From positions 1 to 51,739 of the forward strand of contig JABILI010000084.1 in assembly GCA_018654575.1 (NCBI GenBank): a stretch of DNA of 51,739 bases, in the 5' to 3' direction. The translations under genes and the position numbers were made by a program. Under the pieces are notes generated by a model, which worked only from the letters and a program-made list of their open reading frames with translations, searched no databases and was not told the origin of the DNA. The DNA is from Porticoccaceae bacterium. GTDB lineage: Bacteria; Pseudomonadota; Gammaproteobacteria; Pseudomonadales; Porticoccaceae. This document shows positions 1 to 9,644 of this stretch, piece after piece. The stretch's first letter is position 1. Each line of letters opens with the position of its first letter.

Positions 1-1980
1 CTAGAAGATCTAAAGCCGGCTTTAAACCAGGCAATGGCTATAAATCTAACGGAAATAGAAAAGATTACTAATCAGTCAACTACCCCAAATTTCGACAATA
101 CGATAGTCGCTCTTGAGCGCACAGGTAAAGTCCTCGATAGGGTATTTACCTACTATGGGATCTGGTCGTCGAACTTATCGTCCCCTGAATTTCGTAAGAT
201 TGAGGAGGAAATGGCCCCCATAATGAGCGCCTTCTTTTCAAAGATTAACCAAAATCAGGCTCTGTTCAACCGCGTTAAGGCAGTGTATGAAAACCTCGGC
301 TCAAGCACTCTAAGAGCAGACCAACAACGCCTCGTTACACTTACTTATAATGGTTTCGCCCGCAATGGAGCGATGCTTTCTACAAAAGATAAAATTCGCT
401 ATACAGTGATTAATCAACGTCTTGCTGAGCTCTACACTCAATTTAGTAACAATATACTTGCAGATGAAGAAAACTATGTAGTCTTTGTTACTGAGTCCCA
501 GCTTAGCGGGCTACCAGCATCTCTAATAAGAGCGGCTGCAGCCGCTGCCGAAGAGCTAGGCAAGCCAAATATGTATGCAATCACCAATACACGATCATCA
601 ATGGCGCCGTTTTTGACCTTTTCCGACCAACGGTCACTGCGCCAAAAAGTCTGGAGTAATTACTATAGTCGGGGCGACAATGGCGACCAGTACGACAACA
701 ACAAAGTCATCGGAGAAATTTTAAGTTTACGGTATGAGCGAGTTGGACTTCTGGGCTATGACAACTATGCGCAGTGGCGATTAGAAGATAGGATGGCCAA
801 AAATCCTGAAAACGCCATGGCACTTTTAGAGGCTGTATGGCCCTCGGCAATCGCCCGTGTATCTGAAGAAGTCGCTGACATGCAGGCTATTGCTGATGCC
901 GAAAATGCTGGCATCAAAATCGAATCATGGGATTACCTGTACTATGCTGAGAAGGTGCGTAAAAAACGCTATGACCTAGATTCAGACGAAGTTAAACAGT
1001 ACCTCCAGTTAGATAAACTCAATCAGGCAATGTTTTTTGTCGCCGATGAACTATTTAATTTCAAGTTTACTGCCGTAGCTGAAAATAGTGTTCCGGTATT
1101 TCATCCAGATGTGAAAGTTTGGGAGGTAACCGACAAGACTAGCGGGGAACATATTGGGTTATGGTATCTGGATCCTTTTGCGCGCAAAGGAAAACGTTCT
1201 GGAGCATGGGCCACCTCGTACCGCAGTTACACAACCTTTGAGGGTAACAAGACGGTTCTCAGTTCAAACAACTCTAATTTTGTTAAGGCTCCGGCCGGTC
1301 AACCTGTTTTAATTTCTTGGGATGATGCTACCACCTTTTTCCACGAATTTGGCCATGCTCTCCACTCACTATCTTCTAACGTTGAGTATCCTAGTCAAAA
1401 TGGCGGCGTCCGTGACTACACCGAATTTCAATCTCAGTTACTAGAAAGATGGTTGATGACTGACGAAGTGATTAATAACTATCTTGTTCATCATCAAACC
1501 GGTGAGCCAATACCAAAAGACTTAGTGATAAAAATTAAAGCAGCCGCAACCTTTAATCAAGGATTTGCTACTACTGAATATTTAGCTAGCGCGATCATGG
1601 ATTTAAAGTTTCATACCACTGACCCCGCTGGCATAGACCCCGATATATTTGAACGTAGAACGCTGACTGCGTTAGACATGCCCAAGCAGCTAGTTATGCG
1701 CCATCGCAGTCCACATTTTGGCCACGTATTTTCAGGAGAAGGTTACTCCGCTGGCTATTATGGCTATATGTGGGCGGATGTACTAACCTCAGATGCCGCC
1801 GAAGCTTTTGCCGAGGCCCCCGGAGGCTTCTACGATCAAGACGTCGCAGAACGTCTAGTAAAGCACCTCTTTGCACCGAGAAATACTGTTGACCCAAGCC
1901 AAGCCTATCGTGCTTTTCGCGGCCGCGATGCAGACATTAAACCCCTAATGCGTGATCGAGGATTCCCAATTACTGATTAA
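1..1980 (+). CDS. M3-family oligopeptidase (Dcp/PrlC-like), 5' end outside window
   Basis: Zinc metallopeptidase that cleaves short peptides, of the M3 thimet-oligopeptidase/peptidyl-dipeptidase family. The frame is open to base 1, and the codons before the ATG at 34 (LEDLKPALNQA) match the usual N-terminal family region, so the true start lies upstream and the ATG at 34 is internal. Counting from that ATG, the zinc motif HEFGH is at residues 437-441 and the third ligand is probably Glu464 in DYTEF. The C-terminal GYYGYMWADV and the HLFAPRNTVDP-type ending are complete. Any signal peptide would be outside the window, so periplasmic versus cytosolic location cannot be read. Sequence style favours the dipeptidyl carboxypeptidase branch over PrlC, but this is not certain. 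Confidence 0.9.
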   Translation, partial: LEDLKPALNQAMAINLTEIEKITNQSTTPNFDNTIVALERTGKVLDRVFTYYGIWSSNLSSPEFRKIEEEMAPIMSAFFSKINQNQALFNRVKAVYENLGSSTLRADQQRLVTLTYNGFARNGAMLSTKDKIRYTVINQRLAELYTQFSNNILADEENYVVFVTESQLSGLPASLIRAAAAAAEELGKPNMYAITNTRSSMAPFLTFSDQRSLRQKVWSNYYSRGDNGDQYDNNKVIGEILSLRYERVGLLGYDNYAQWRLEDRMAKNPENAMALLEAVWPSAIARVSEEVADMQAIADAENAGIKIESWDYLYYAEKVRKKRYDLDSDEVKQYLQLDKLNQAMFFVADELFNFKFTAVAENSVPVFHPDVKVWEVTDKTSGEHIGLWYLDPFARKGKRSGAWATSYRSYTTFEGNKTVLSSNNSNFVKAPAGQPVLISWDDATTFFHEFGHALHSLSSNVEYPSQNGGVRDYTEFQSQLLERWLMTDEVINNYLVHHQTGEPIPKDLVIKIKAAATFNQGFATTEYLASAIMDLKFHTTDPAGIDPDIFERRTLTALDMPKQLVMRHRSPHFGHVFSGEGYSAGYYGYMWADVLTSDAAEAFAEAPGGFYDQDVAERLVKHLFAPRNTVDPSQAYRAFRGRDADIKPLMRDRGFPITD

Positions 1981-1996
1981 AGTTCGGTTAATTTTG

Positions 1997-2023
1997 TGGC
2001 GACGAGACCTAATCTCGCTGCCA
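1997..2023 (+). terminator. hairpin between the convergent M3 peptidase and hemY
   Basis: An 11-bp stem (TGGCGACGAGA with TCTCGCTGCCA, one mismatch and one wobble) with a 5-nt loop lies 16 bases after the peptidase stop. The following T content is poor, so this is a weak intrinsic-terminator candidate. It may serve either strand. Confidence 0.35.
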
Positions 2024-2037
2024 TAAATCTGATGACA

Positions 2038-3249
2038 TTAGGTCTTCTCTGCACCCAAACTAACGCGCAATCCCTGCTCATACATATCATGACTTTCGGT
2101 CTGATCACCCATTGCAGCAAAGACATCGCCCAATCTTAGGTAGGTGGTAGCATTTGGCTCTAACCTGAGGGCAACAGAAAAATAATCTCGCGCTTTTCCC
2201 CAAAATCGTAACTGACAACAAATAGTCCCCAAGGCAACTAACAAAACGGGATCTTCTGGGTGATCAGACAGCCATTTTTCGCCGGCCAGTAACTGTTTTT
2301 CAGGTGCAGAGGTCACTAGCTGTCCAAACCGCGCCACTAACTCAGGGTGCCACCGCTTATTAATTGTTTTGACCATAAGTAACTGCACCCTGTCTGTGTC
2401 ATTAACTTGCTGTAAAGCATCGAAATAACCACAGATGAGTTCCGCATCGTTACGCAATCGTTTGGGTATAAGTTCCCAAAGCTCACCTACTTGGTCCTTT
2501 TGCTCTTGGAGAGTAAATTCAGGATCCGGAATGAAATCAGATAATAAATTAGCGTATACATCCAGCTCTAAAGCCTTCATATTGGATGGATTTATGGCCT
2601 TATAATAATTTAAATCATGCAGGAGTTTTTGCAGAGACGACCAGTCACCCATTAAATAGTAGGTATCAGCGAGCAAACGGAGAATACCTCTATCCCCGGG
2701 TTTGCTTGCTGCAATAGGTTGTAATAACTGAACTGCTTTATGAAACTGTTCTTCCAAAATTAGCATTTCAGCCAGAGCCTTATCGGCAAGTAATTTAGCC
2801 TTAGGATGGCCCACCTTAAGTTGCTCTAGTAACATGCGAGCCTGATCAATCTGATTATTTTCTGCAGCTGCACGGGCTGCAAACAACAAGTTCACATCGG
2901 GCATCGAAGACCCGTCAGCGCCAGATAACAGCATCGTTGAGGCTTGCTTCCAGTCATGATCAGCGAATAGAATTAATCCCTGGGCTGTTTTACTTACATG
3001 CTGTTTACTACGCCTGAGCGCCCACCAACGTCGCAGACCTCCAATATCACCAAGCCATTTAAATAGCAACAACAACCAAACACCTAAAACCGTCAACGTT
3101 AAGTAGAGCAAAATACCAACCCAAACCGTCATTTCAACAGTAGTATTGTTGAAACTCAGCAAAATATAGCCGCTGTCGCTTTGCATCACCCAGATGCTCG
3201 CCGCACCAAGCAGCAACGCTATGACCAAGGTCACCAGTAACTTCCTCAC
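2038..3249 (-). CDS. hemY: HemY-like TPR membrane protein of the haem cluster
   Basis: 403 residues with HemY N-terminal architecture: two membrane segments at about 5-22 and 41-64, then a soluble alpha-helical TPR-rich region to the C-terminus (for example the repeat around LEPNATTYLRLGDVFAAMG). This is the proteobacterial HemY protein, not the Bacillus protoporphyrinogen oxidase of the same name; its molecular role is unsettled and is inferred to lie in late haem synthesis at the inner membrane. The start is GTG, sharing four bases with the hemX TGA stop, so translation is probably coupled. It is the last gene of hemC-hemD-hemX-hemY. Confidence 0.93.
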   Translation of the reverse strand: MRKLLVTLVIALLLGAASIWVMQSDSGYILLSFNNTTVEMTVWVGILLYLTLTVLGVWLLLLFKWLGDIGGLRRWWALRRSKQHVSKTAQGLILFADHDWKQASTMLLSGADGSSMPDVNLLFAARAAAENNQIDQARMLLEQLKVGHPKAKLLADKALAEMLILEEQFHKAVQLLQPIAASKPGDRGILRLLADTYYLMGDWSSLQKLLHDLNYYKAINPSNMKALELDVYANLLSDFIPDPEFTLQEQKDQVGELWELIPKRLRNDAELICGYFDALQQVNDTDRVQLLMVKTINKRWHPELVARFGQLVTSAPEKQLLAGEKWLSDHPEDPVLLVALGTICCQLRFWGKARDYFSVALRLEPNATTYLRLGDVFAAMGDQTESHDMYEQGLRVSLGAEKT

Positions 3250-4421
3250 GGCTGGCTACCCTCATCATTTAACACTGATTGCTCATCGGCACCATCTGAC
3301 AAGCGGGCTTGCCTCGTAATAATCAGACTCTCAAGAGCATTCACCGATCGATCAATGCTGGGCAACTGTTGCACAATATTGACCGCGCTGAGTCTCGAGA
3401 TGCGTTCCTGTAATTTTTTTGATCCGGCGTTAAGTTGGAAATACGTCGCCATCCATTGTTGCGCATTTTCCAGGCTATTGACGTATATCGCCGGTTCCTC
3501 TCGAAGCGCGGCATTAGCTGCCTGTTGCAGTAGCAAGCGCAGATTACTGCGCACTATAGATTCTTCAGACGTTGATAGTATTGACTGAATCGGAATATCT
3601 CTATCTGTTACCTTGACTAGACCACTGAAACCGTCAATAAAGCCATTAAACCGAGACGTCCACGTCGCATTTTTATCGGTTGATACCTCCTCTTTGTCAA
3701 GATCTGAAGTCTCCACTAAAATCACTAAGTTAAGTACATTAAGCCCACTAATCTGATTTGCTAGAGCATTAATTTCTAAAACAACGCCCTCTACATCAAC
3801 TACGCCAGCTAAACGAAGTGCCACCATATCCTCAGCCACAGCGGCACGCACTGATAATAAGTCTGACTGCCCTAAATTACTTAACAAGTCATCCACCTGA
3901 GTTAATAGGGCCAGCGGATTCTTGGTGCTACGTTCAGTTTGTAACCGTTGGTTAGCTAGACGAGTAAGATATGCAGCTTCGGCCAAATACCAGTCGCTCC
4001 GCGTGGTGGATCCCAACTCAGTCAGCCGTGCACCCTGACCATTAACTTGCAGCTGGAGATCACTCAGTTGCTTTGACAGCGTTTTAATATGGTTCGACTG
4101 AACATCTAAAAGAGAATCACTATCGGTGTAGTACTGGTGTGATTGTTGTACGTGATCATTGAAATCTATGCCCAGATTAGCATAGGCTTGCTGCTGCAAT
4201 TGCTGTTGCTGCCACTCACTCCATCCCAACCATCCCGAACCGGCCAGAATAGATAACAACACTATCACGCAGATCCATTTTAGTAACCGGAAATCTCCGG
4301 GGTTTTTAATGGGCGCAACAGCATTGGTTTTGGCCGTCTTCGCAGATTTATCGTTTGCCTTAATTTTAGATTTAGGCTCGGACTGACCACCTGTCTTAGG
4401 TTGCTTAGTTGTTTCTGTCAC
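3246..4421 (-). CDS. hemX: HemX membrane protein of the haem cluster
   Basis: 391 residues: a Lys/Thr/Ser-rich cytoplasmic N-terminus of about 45 residues, one membrane segment at about 46-66, then a Gln-rich coiled-coil-like region and a helical domain. This is the HemX family found between hemD and hemY. It is often named uroporphyrinogen-III C-methyltransferase, but no SAM-binding methyltransferase motifs are visible, so that name should not be applied. The start is GTG at 4421 behind an AAGGGG ribosome site. The 71-base gap to hemD holds a small TCAAGG/CCTTGA hairpin (4444-4459) without a T-run, so read-through from hemD is expected. Confidence 0.92.
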   Translation of the reverse strand: MTETTKQPKTGGQSEPKSKIKANDKSAKTAKTNAVAPIKNPGDFRLLKWICVIVLLSILAGSGWLGWSEWQQQQLQQQAYANLGIDFNDHVQQSHQYYTDSDSLLDVQSNHIKTLSKQLSDLQLQVNGQGARLTELGSTTRSDWYLAEAAYLTRLANQRLQTERSTKNPLALLTQVDDLLSNLGQSDLLSVRAAVAEDMVALRLAGVVDVEGVVLEINALANQISGLNVLNLVILVETSDLDKEEVSTDKNATWTSRFNGFIDGFSGLVKVTDRDIPIQSILSTSEESIVRSNLRLLLQQAANAALREEPAIYVNSLENAQQWMATYFQLNAGSKKLQERISRLSAVNIVQQLPSIDRSVNALESLIITRQARLSDGADEQSVLNDEGSQP

Positions 4422-4492
4422 CCTTTACCCCTTTCGAACTTAATCAAGGTCTGCCTTGAGATACACACTACTCTGAATTTAATAGACTTAGT

Positions 4493-5236
4493 TTAAAACA
4501 CTTTTTGCAAAGCAGCATACATTGATTCTGGCATTGCGCTATCCGCCACTATCACAGGACTGTAGCCCAGGCTCTTTGCTGTCTCCGCTACCCGGTTACT
4601 GGGCACGACAACGGGTAAATGGTTAATAGTTTTATCCCCTCTAATCTCATCAATTGGCCCTATAGCCTCGAGCAACTCTGCACTATGAGCGACCAAACAA
4701 TCGACTTCCGTAAGTTGCTGCCGAGTCACATCGACTTGCTTTTGATCGACAGCCCTTCGGTATAGATCACAATACTCTACTGTAGCACCTCGAGAAATCA
4801 AGCCCTGTTTGAGTGTTTCACGCCCCTGCCCGCCACGAAAAATAATCACGGACTTATTCTCTAAATCTTTAAGTTTAGGTAAAGTTAACAACCCCTCACT
4901 AGTGATCTGGTCTGTCGGACAATTTACGGTTTGAGTATAGTCGACAACCAACTGAGCGGTTTGCCCGCCAATAGCATAATATTCCATATCCAACGGCAGC
5001 ATTGGCCAATACTGATCCAACCATTTCATCCCTATCTCCGCGGCATTAACACTGACGAAAATAGCTATATCAAACTGGTCGAAAGCTAATATTTTTTGCT
5101 TAATCTGATGGCTGTCAAGAATCGGCTCTATCGTCATAATAGGAGTATGAATGACACTTGCTAAACTCTGTTCAAGCAGCAATAAGAAGTCATCCTGCCG
5201 CCGGAGAGGCCGAACCACTAGCACGCACTTATCCAT
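4493..5236 (-). CDS. hemD: uroporphyrinogen-III synthase
   Basis: Closes hydroxymethylbilane into uroporphyrinogen III with inversion of ring D. 247 residues from the ATG at 5236, which gives the usual family N-terminus (MDKCVLVVRP) and lies 7 bases after the hemC stop. The frame continues upstream into hemC; an ATG at 5254 with a GAGG close before it is a possible alternative, but it would add six residues unlike the family. The family is poorly conserved in sequence; identification rests on the N-terminal beta strand plus RP, length, a FRGGQGRETL segment near the middle and the position between hemC and hemX. Confidence 0.93.
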   Translation of the reverse strand: MDKCVLVVRPLRRQDDFLLLLEQSLASVIHTPIMTIEPILDSHQIKQKILAFDQFDIAIFVSVNAAEIGMKWLDQYWPMLPLDMEYYAIGGQTAQLVVDYTQTVNCPTDQITSEGLLTLPKLKDLENKSVIIFRGGQGRETLKQGLISRGATVEYCDLYRRAVDQKQVDVTRQQLTEVDCLVAHSAELLEAIGPIDEIRGDKTINHLPVVVPSNRVAETAKSLGYSPVIVADSAMPESMYAALQKVF

Positions 5237-5243
5237 CAAGCTG

Positions 5244-6176
5244 CTAGCTTTCATAAACCTCGGCCAGTATTTTCCCTGCTCCCTGAGACAGTAAATCTTC
5301 GGCAACTTGGATGCCAAGCTCTTCGGGATTATCTCTATGTCCTTGAGCCTGCGCTGTCAAAATATGGCTACCGCTAACACTGCCCACTAAACCTCTCAAA
5401 CTGAGGGTTGTGCAGTCCTGCTCAAGCTCAGCGAAGCAAGCTATGGGCACCTGACAACCTCCCTGTAGATGTCGGTTAGTGGCTCGTTCTGCCAATACGC
5501 AGGTGGCAGAATCGATATGGTTTAGCGGAGCCAATAACTTCTTGGTTTGTATGTCATCACTCCGGCACTCTATACCCACTGCACCTTGTCCTCCAGCAGG
5601 AAGAGAAATGCCAGAGGGTAGTTTTTGAGTAATTCGGTAACCCATACTAAGACGGATCAGACCAGCGCTAGCCAAGATAATTGCGTCATACTCGCCAGCG
5701 TCTAACTTAGCCAACCTTGTATTAACATTGCCGCGCAGTTCCCTAACTTGGAGATGAGGAAATGCAGCACGAACCTGACATTGGCGTCGCAGGCTAGAGG
5801 TGCCGATAACACTACGATTGGGCATCAGCGCCAAACTATCGAAGCTTTTAGACACAAAGGCATCAGAAGGGTCCTCTCGCTTGCAGATGATCTCCAACCC
5901 TAGCCCGTGAGGAAACTCCATGGGTACGTCTTTCATTGAGTGCACGGCGATATCAGCAACACCGTCTAGCATCGCAGTCTCCAGCTCCTTAACGAAAAGG
6001 CCTTTCCCTCCGACCTTCGCCAATGGCATATCAAGCAACTTGTCTCCGCGCGTAGTCATTGGCACCAACTCAACCTTAAGGCTCGGATGATGTCTGAGTA
6101 ATTCACTCTTGACAAACTCAGCCTGCCACAGGGCCAATGGGCTTTTTCGCGTTGCTATTCGAAGGATACCTGTCAC
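5244..6176 (-). CDS. hemC: hydroxymethylbilane synthase (porphobilinogen deaminase)
   Basis: Polymerises four porphobilinogen molecules into hydroxymethylbilane in the cytosol. 310 residues from a GTG start. Key residues are present: catalytic Asp83 in HSMKDVP and Cys241 in GGCQVP, which carries the dipyrromethane cofactor; [13 protein letters not shown] marks the N-terminus. It is the first gene of the haem cluster and is transcribed away from argH; a good promoter lies 30 bases upstream. Confidence 0.97.
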   Translation of the reverse strand: MTGILRIATRKSPLALWQAEFVKSELLRHHPSLKVELVPMTTRGDKLLDMPLAKVGGKGLFVKELETAMLDGVADIAVHSMKDVPMEFPHGLGLEIICKREDPSDAFVSKSFDSLALMPNRSVIGTSSLRRQCQVRAAFPHLQVRELRGNVNTRLAKLDAGEYDAIILASAGLIRLSMGYRITQKLPSGISLPAGGQGAVGIECRSDDIQTKKLLAPLNHIDSATCVLAERATNRHLQGGCQVPIACFAELEQDCTTLSLRGLVGSVSGSHILTAQAQGHRDNPEELGIQVAEDLLSQGAGKILAEVYES

Positions 6177-6207
6177 TTAAACGGCCTACATAAGTCGAGT
6201 AATTCCC

Positions 6208-6236
6208 ATTATCGACGATTTATCCGCTTTTGTCAG
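6208..6236 (-). promoter_or_regulatory. sigma-70-type promoter for hemC
   Basis: Read on the minus strand, CTGACA and GATAAT are separated by exactly 17 bases, each matching five of six consensus positions. The predicted start of transcription is about 25 bases before the hemC GTG. Confidence 0.65.
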
Positions 6237-6278
6237 AGATCCACAGAAATTAGATTTCGGTACAGATAACCTCAAGTT

Positions 6279-6309
6279 TTAACTTATTAGTCCAATGTTT
6301 GGCTATAAT
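6279..6309 (+). promoter_or_regulatory. promoter for argH
   Basis: A perfect TATAAT at 6304-6309 lies about 30 bases before the argH start. The -35 element is poor (TTAACT, 19-base spacer). No clear ArgR box was recognised around it. Confidence 0.5.
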
Positions 6310-6339
6310 TGTGCTCTTACAGTTTATAACTAGGCAATA

Positions 6340-7773
6340 ATGGTCATGAGTAAATCAAAAAAGGGTTTGCCAAATAAGTCTGACAGCACAAAAACTAACC
6401 AGGCATGGGGTGGTCGTTTTAATGAGCCTGTGGATGATTTCGTCGCACGCTTTACTGCATCGGTTAATTTCGATCAGCGTCTTTATCAACATGACATTCA
6501 GGGTTCAATTGCTCATGCGTCTATGCTATCCAAGATTGGCGTGCTAAGCGCCACCGAGGCAAATGAGATAGTCGTTGGACTGCAAGCTATAGCCAGCGAT
6601 ATTGAAAGTGGTCACTTTGACTGGTCGATCGCTCTTGAAGATGTGCACATGAATATTGAGTCAGCATTGACCGCGCGAATCGGCAGCGTTGGCAAGAAAC
6701 TCCACACTGGACGATCTAGAAATGATCAGGTAGCCACTGATATACGCCTTTGGTTAAGAGATGAAATTGACGTAATTAGTGTTCTTTTAAGTGCGCTGCA
6801 AAAGGGCATGATTGAGCTTGCCTCAGCTGAAAGTGGCACCATTATGCCAGGATTCACTCACTTGCAGACCGCTCAACCTGTCACCTTTGGCCATCACCTA
6901 TTAGCCTGGAACGAAATGCTGGAGCGCGATTTTGGGCGTCTTCAGGATTGCCGGAAAAGACTCAATCAGTGCCCGCTGGGTGCCGCTGCGCTAGCAGGCA
7001 CCAGCTACCCCATTGACAGGGAATATACTGCAGCACAGCTAGCTTTTGATAAGGCCTCTGAAAACTCACTCGACTCCGTTAGTGACCGCGACTTTGCCAT
7101 CGAATTCTGTGCTTTCGCCAGCATACTGCTAACCCATATGTCGCGCATGTCAGAAGAGCTTATTCTCTGGACCTCAGCGCAGTTTCAATTTATTGAACTG
7201 CCCGATCGTTTTTGTACCGGTTCATCCATTATGCCGCAGAAGAAAAACCCCGATGTCCCTGAATTGGTGCGCGGCAAAACTGGTAGAGTGAACGGACATC
7301 TAATAGCACTGCTAACGCTCATGAAGTCACAGCCTTTAGCCTACAATAAAGATAATCAGGAAGATAAAGAACCTTTGTTCGATACCGTGGACACTGTTCG
7401 GGACTGCCTACGCGCATTTTCTGACATGGTGCCCGCCATTCAAGCCAATAAAATAGCCATGTATGAAGCCGCAAAACGCGGATTTTCCACCGCGACTGAT
7501 CTGGCTGATTATCTCGTAGGTAAAGGTGTTGCCTTTCGTGATGCTCACGAAATCGTCGGTAAGTCTGTCGCCTATGGTATTGCCGAGAATAAAGATTTAT
7601 CGGATATGACGGTTGGCGAGTTAAGCGTCTTCTCAAAACTCATTAAAGACGATGTTTTCTCGGTGCTCACTCTGGAGGGATCTGTTGCCGCGCGCAATCA
7701 TATTGGAGGCACAGCCCCACAGCAGGTAAAAGCTGCGGCCCAGCGAGCACTCAAAAAAATAGCGAACCGCTAG
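6340..7773 (+). CDS. argH: argininosuccinate lyase
   Basis: Splits argininosuccinate into arginine and fumarate, the last step of arginine synthesis; cytosolic homotetramer of the fumarase/aspartase superfamily. 477 residues from the ATG at 6340; a second ATG at 6346 would remove two residues. The signature [12 protein letters not shown] is at 294-305 (mobile catalytic-Ser loop), and the HTGRSRNDQ motif is present in the N-terminal third. The Lys/Ser-rich first 20 residues are a little longer than usual. Its stop codon abuts the cyaY stop with no intervening base. Confidence 0.97.
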   Translation: MVMSKSKKGLPNKSDSTKTNQAWGGRFNEPVDDFVARFTASVNFDQRLYQHDIQGSIAHASMLSKIGVLSATEANEIVVGLQAIASDIESGHFDWSIALEDVHMNIESALTARIGSVGKKLHTGRSRNDQVATDIRLWLRDEIDVISVLLSALQKGMIELASAESGTIMPGFTHLQTAQPVTFGHHLLAWNEMLERDFGRLQDCRKRLNQCPLGAAALAGTSYPIDREYTAAQLAFDKASENSLDSVSDRDFAIEFCAFASILLTHMSRMSEELILWTSAQFQFIELPDRFCTGSSIMPQKKNPDVPELVRGKTGRVNGHLIALLTLMKSQPLAYNKDNQEDKEPLFDTVDTVRDCLRAFSDMVPAIQANKIAMYEAAKRGFSTATDLADYLVGKGVAFRDAHEIVGKSVAYGIAENKDLSDMTVGELSVFSKLIKDDVFSVLTLEGSVAARNHIGGTAPQQVKAAAQRALKKIANR

Positions 7774-8106
7774 TTAGAAATTAAACTGGATGGATTCAGA
7801 TGATTGCGCCTGACAAGCTTCGGTGAGCATGGTGGAAAGCAGCTCACCACTGACAGTGTTGCTCCACCTTGTTTTGCCATCATCTTCTTCTAACTTGAAG
7901 TGGAATCCGCCAGACTTGGCCGCAAGCCATATTTCAGCCATCGAAGGTTGTCTAGATAAGATAATCTGAGATCCATTCAGATCGCAGGTTAGAGTGAGCA
8001 TGCCGCCGGTATTTTCATAATCAATATCAACACCACTATCGTCGATAGTCTCTTCAACTCCAAACATTAGTTCATCAACGATTTGATTAAATTCTGCTTC
8101 GTTCAT
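7774..8106 (-). CDS. cyaY: bacterial frataxin CyaY
   Basis: Small iron-binding protein that modulates IscS-dependent iron-sulfur cluster assembly. 110 residues from the ATG at 8106; the frame extends three codons further to a TTG, but the ATG gives the family start (MNEAEFNQIVDEL). Visible features: an acidic first helix (EETIDDSGVDID) supplying the iron-binding surface, and the beta-sheet segments ending in IWLAAKSGGFHF, which match the frataxin fold. Orientation against lptM-lysA is the usual divergent arrangement of cyaY. Confidence 0.95.
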   Translation of the reverse strand: MNEAEFNQIVDELMFGVEETIDDSGVDIDYENTGGMLTLTCDLNGSQIILSRQPSMAEIWLAAKSGGFHFKLEEDDGKTRWSNTVSGELLSTMLTEACQAQSSESIQFNF

Positions 8107-8127
8107 TACGCTCAATCCAGGCTGGTT

Positions 8128-8190
8128 TTGTTCTAAAAGTTAGATCACCAGTATAATTGTTTGGGTGTAATCCGCCAGTGCCGTTATACT
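8128..8190 (+). promoter_or_regulatory. divergent promoter region, cyaY / lptM-lysA
   Basis: Two plus-strand sigma-70-type promoters can be read: TTGTTC-18-TATAAT (8128-8157) and TTGGGT-18-TATACT (8161-8190). The second ends 24 bases before lptM. A minus-strand TATACT (8150-8155) could serve cyaY but has no good -35. The AGTATAA/TTATACT inverted repeat formed by these boxes spans 8150-8190. Confidence 0.5.
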
Positions 8191-8214
8191 TAAACGCTTT
8201 AACGAGGGCTTTTA

Positions 8215-8355
8215 ATGAACTACACGCGCACGGCATATCTATTTTTTACGCTAATGCTGGTAGGCCTTGGTGGATGTGGAAACACCGGTGACTTGTATCT
8301 TCCTGAAGATTCATCGGAAACATACACAACTGATGTCCCACAAACAGAATCCTGA
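8215..8355 (+). CDS. lptM: LptM (YifL) small lipoprotein
   Basis: A 46-residue lipoprotein. It has a short signal peptide, a lipobox ending LGGC with the acylated Cys at 21, then GNTGDLYLPED, which matches the conserved family pattern GCGxxGPLYLP. In E. coli this protein binds LptD and helps mature the LPS-export translocon at the outer membrane. The start ATG at 8215 has a strong GAGGG ribosome site six bases before it. It ends 6 bases before lysA, so the two are co-transcribed, matching the lptM-lysA-dapF order known in other gammaproteobacteria. Easily missed because of its size. Confidence 0.88.
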   Translation: MNYTRTAYLFFTLMLVGLGGCGNTGDLYLPEDSSETYTTDVPQTES

Positions 8356-8361
8356 GACACT

Positions 8362-9618
8362 ATGCACACTACTATTAACCGCAATAATGGCGATCTTTTC
8401 ATGGAAGATATCGCTCTCAATGACATTGCCGATCAGTTCGGTACGCCTTGTTATGTGTATAGCAAAAGAGCGATTGAGCTCAATTATGATGCCTACGTTG
8501 CAGCAATGGGCGATTACCCTCATTTAGTTTGCTACGCAGTAAAATCGAACTCAAATATTGCCGTATTGCAAACCCTGGCCGCCTTAGGTGCTGGTTTCGA
8601 TATAGTTTCAATCGGTGAGCTAGAGCGCGTATTGATGGCTGGTGGGGATCCAAACAAAGTCGTATTTTCTGGCCTTGCGAAAACCGCTGACGAAATGAGT
8701 CGAGCTTTGGAAGTTGGCATTCACTGTTTTAACATTGAGTCGGAGTCGGAGTTGGTGCTACTTAATGCCACAGCCGCAAGTCTATCGGTTAATGCGCCTG
8801 TTTCGATTCGGGTTAATCCAGACGTGGACGCCAAAACACACCCCTACATCTCAACTGGGTTAAAAGAAGATAAATTTGGTATCGATATAAATCAAGCCTT
8901 GGGCGTCTATGAACGTGCCGCTCAGATGGACAACATCAACCTAATCGGCGTCGACTGCCATATAGGCTCTCAACTAACTGAAGTGAAGCCATTTCTCGAT
9001 GCCATGGCACGACTATTAATTCTTGTTGATCAGCTGAGTGAACGAGACATACCTCTCGCGCACATAGATATTGGCGGTGGTCTTGGTGTGCGTTATCAGG
9101 ATGAACAGACCCTATCAGTGGGTGACTACATGGCTGAATTGCTTCCACTTTTGGCGCAACGGGGTGAAACACTCATCTTGGAACCGGGCCGCTCAATAAC
9201 GGCAAATGCAGGGGTACTCCTTACCCATGTGCAATACCTTAAGTCCAATGACCACAAAAATTTCGCTATTGTTAATGCCGCGATGAACGACATGTTGCGC
9301 CCATCTTTATATCAAGCCTGGATGGATATCCAACCAATTTCAACTCATCCTGACCGTGAAGAAAGGATCTATGATGTGGTAGGTCCCGTCTGTGAAAGCG
9401 GTGATTTCTTAGGTAAAGATCGCATATTATCGATTAGTGAAGGTGACTGCCTTTGTCTTTTTTCTGCCGGATCCTACGGTTTTGTGATGAGTTCTAACTA
9501 CAATAGTCGTCCTCGAGTAGCAGAAATCATGGTTGCCGGTGAACAGGTTCATCTTATTCGTCAGCGAGAAACACTGAGAGACTTGGTTAGAGGCGAGCAA
9601 CTTTTGCCGGTCAATTGA
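8362..9618 (+). CDS. lysA: diaminopimelate decarboxylase
   Basis: PLP enzyme converting meso-diaminopimelate to lysine and CO2. 418 residues, fold III (alanine-racemase-like barrel plus beta domain). The PLP lysine is Lys61 in YAVKSNS; the HIGSQ motif, the GGGLGVRY glycine loop and the C-terminal VCESGDFL and YNSRPR motifs are all present. The N-terminus (MHTTINRNNGDLF) matches Pseudomonas-type LysA, supporting the ATG at 8362. It follows lptM directly and precedes dapF, so the last two enzymes of lysine synthesis are coupled. Confidence 0.97.
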   Translation: MHTTINRNNGDLFMEDIALNDIADQFGTPCYVYSKRAIELNYDAYVAAMGDYPHLVCYAVKSNSNIAVLQTLAALGAGFDIVSIGELERVLMAGGDPNKVVFSGLAKTADEMSRALEVGIHCFNIESESELVLLNATAASLSVNAPVSIRVNPDVDAKTHPYISTGLKEDKFGIDINQALGVYERAAQMDNINLIGVDCHIGSQLTEVKPFLDAMARLLILVDQLSERDIPLAHIDIGGGLGVRYQDEQTLSVGDYMAELLPLLAQRGETLILEPGRSITANAGVLLTHVQYLKSNDHKNFAIVNAAMNDMLRPSLYQAWMDIQPISTHPDREERIYDVVGPVCESGDFLGKDRILSISEGDCLCLFSAGSYGFVMSSNYNSRPRVAEIMVAGEQVHLIRQRETLRDLVRGEQLLPVN

Positions 9619-9644
9619 TCGTCAATTTATTGAAAGAGAACACT

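Noticed and set aside
3246-4421. uroporphyrinogen-III C-methyltransferase
   Set aside because: This common database name for HemX is not supported: no SAM-binding methyltransferase motifs, only a membrane helix and a coiled-coil-like region.
4444-4459. terminator between hemD and hemX
   Set aside because: Only a 6-bp hairpin, no T-run; the operon probably continues through it.
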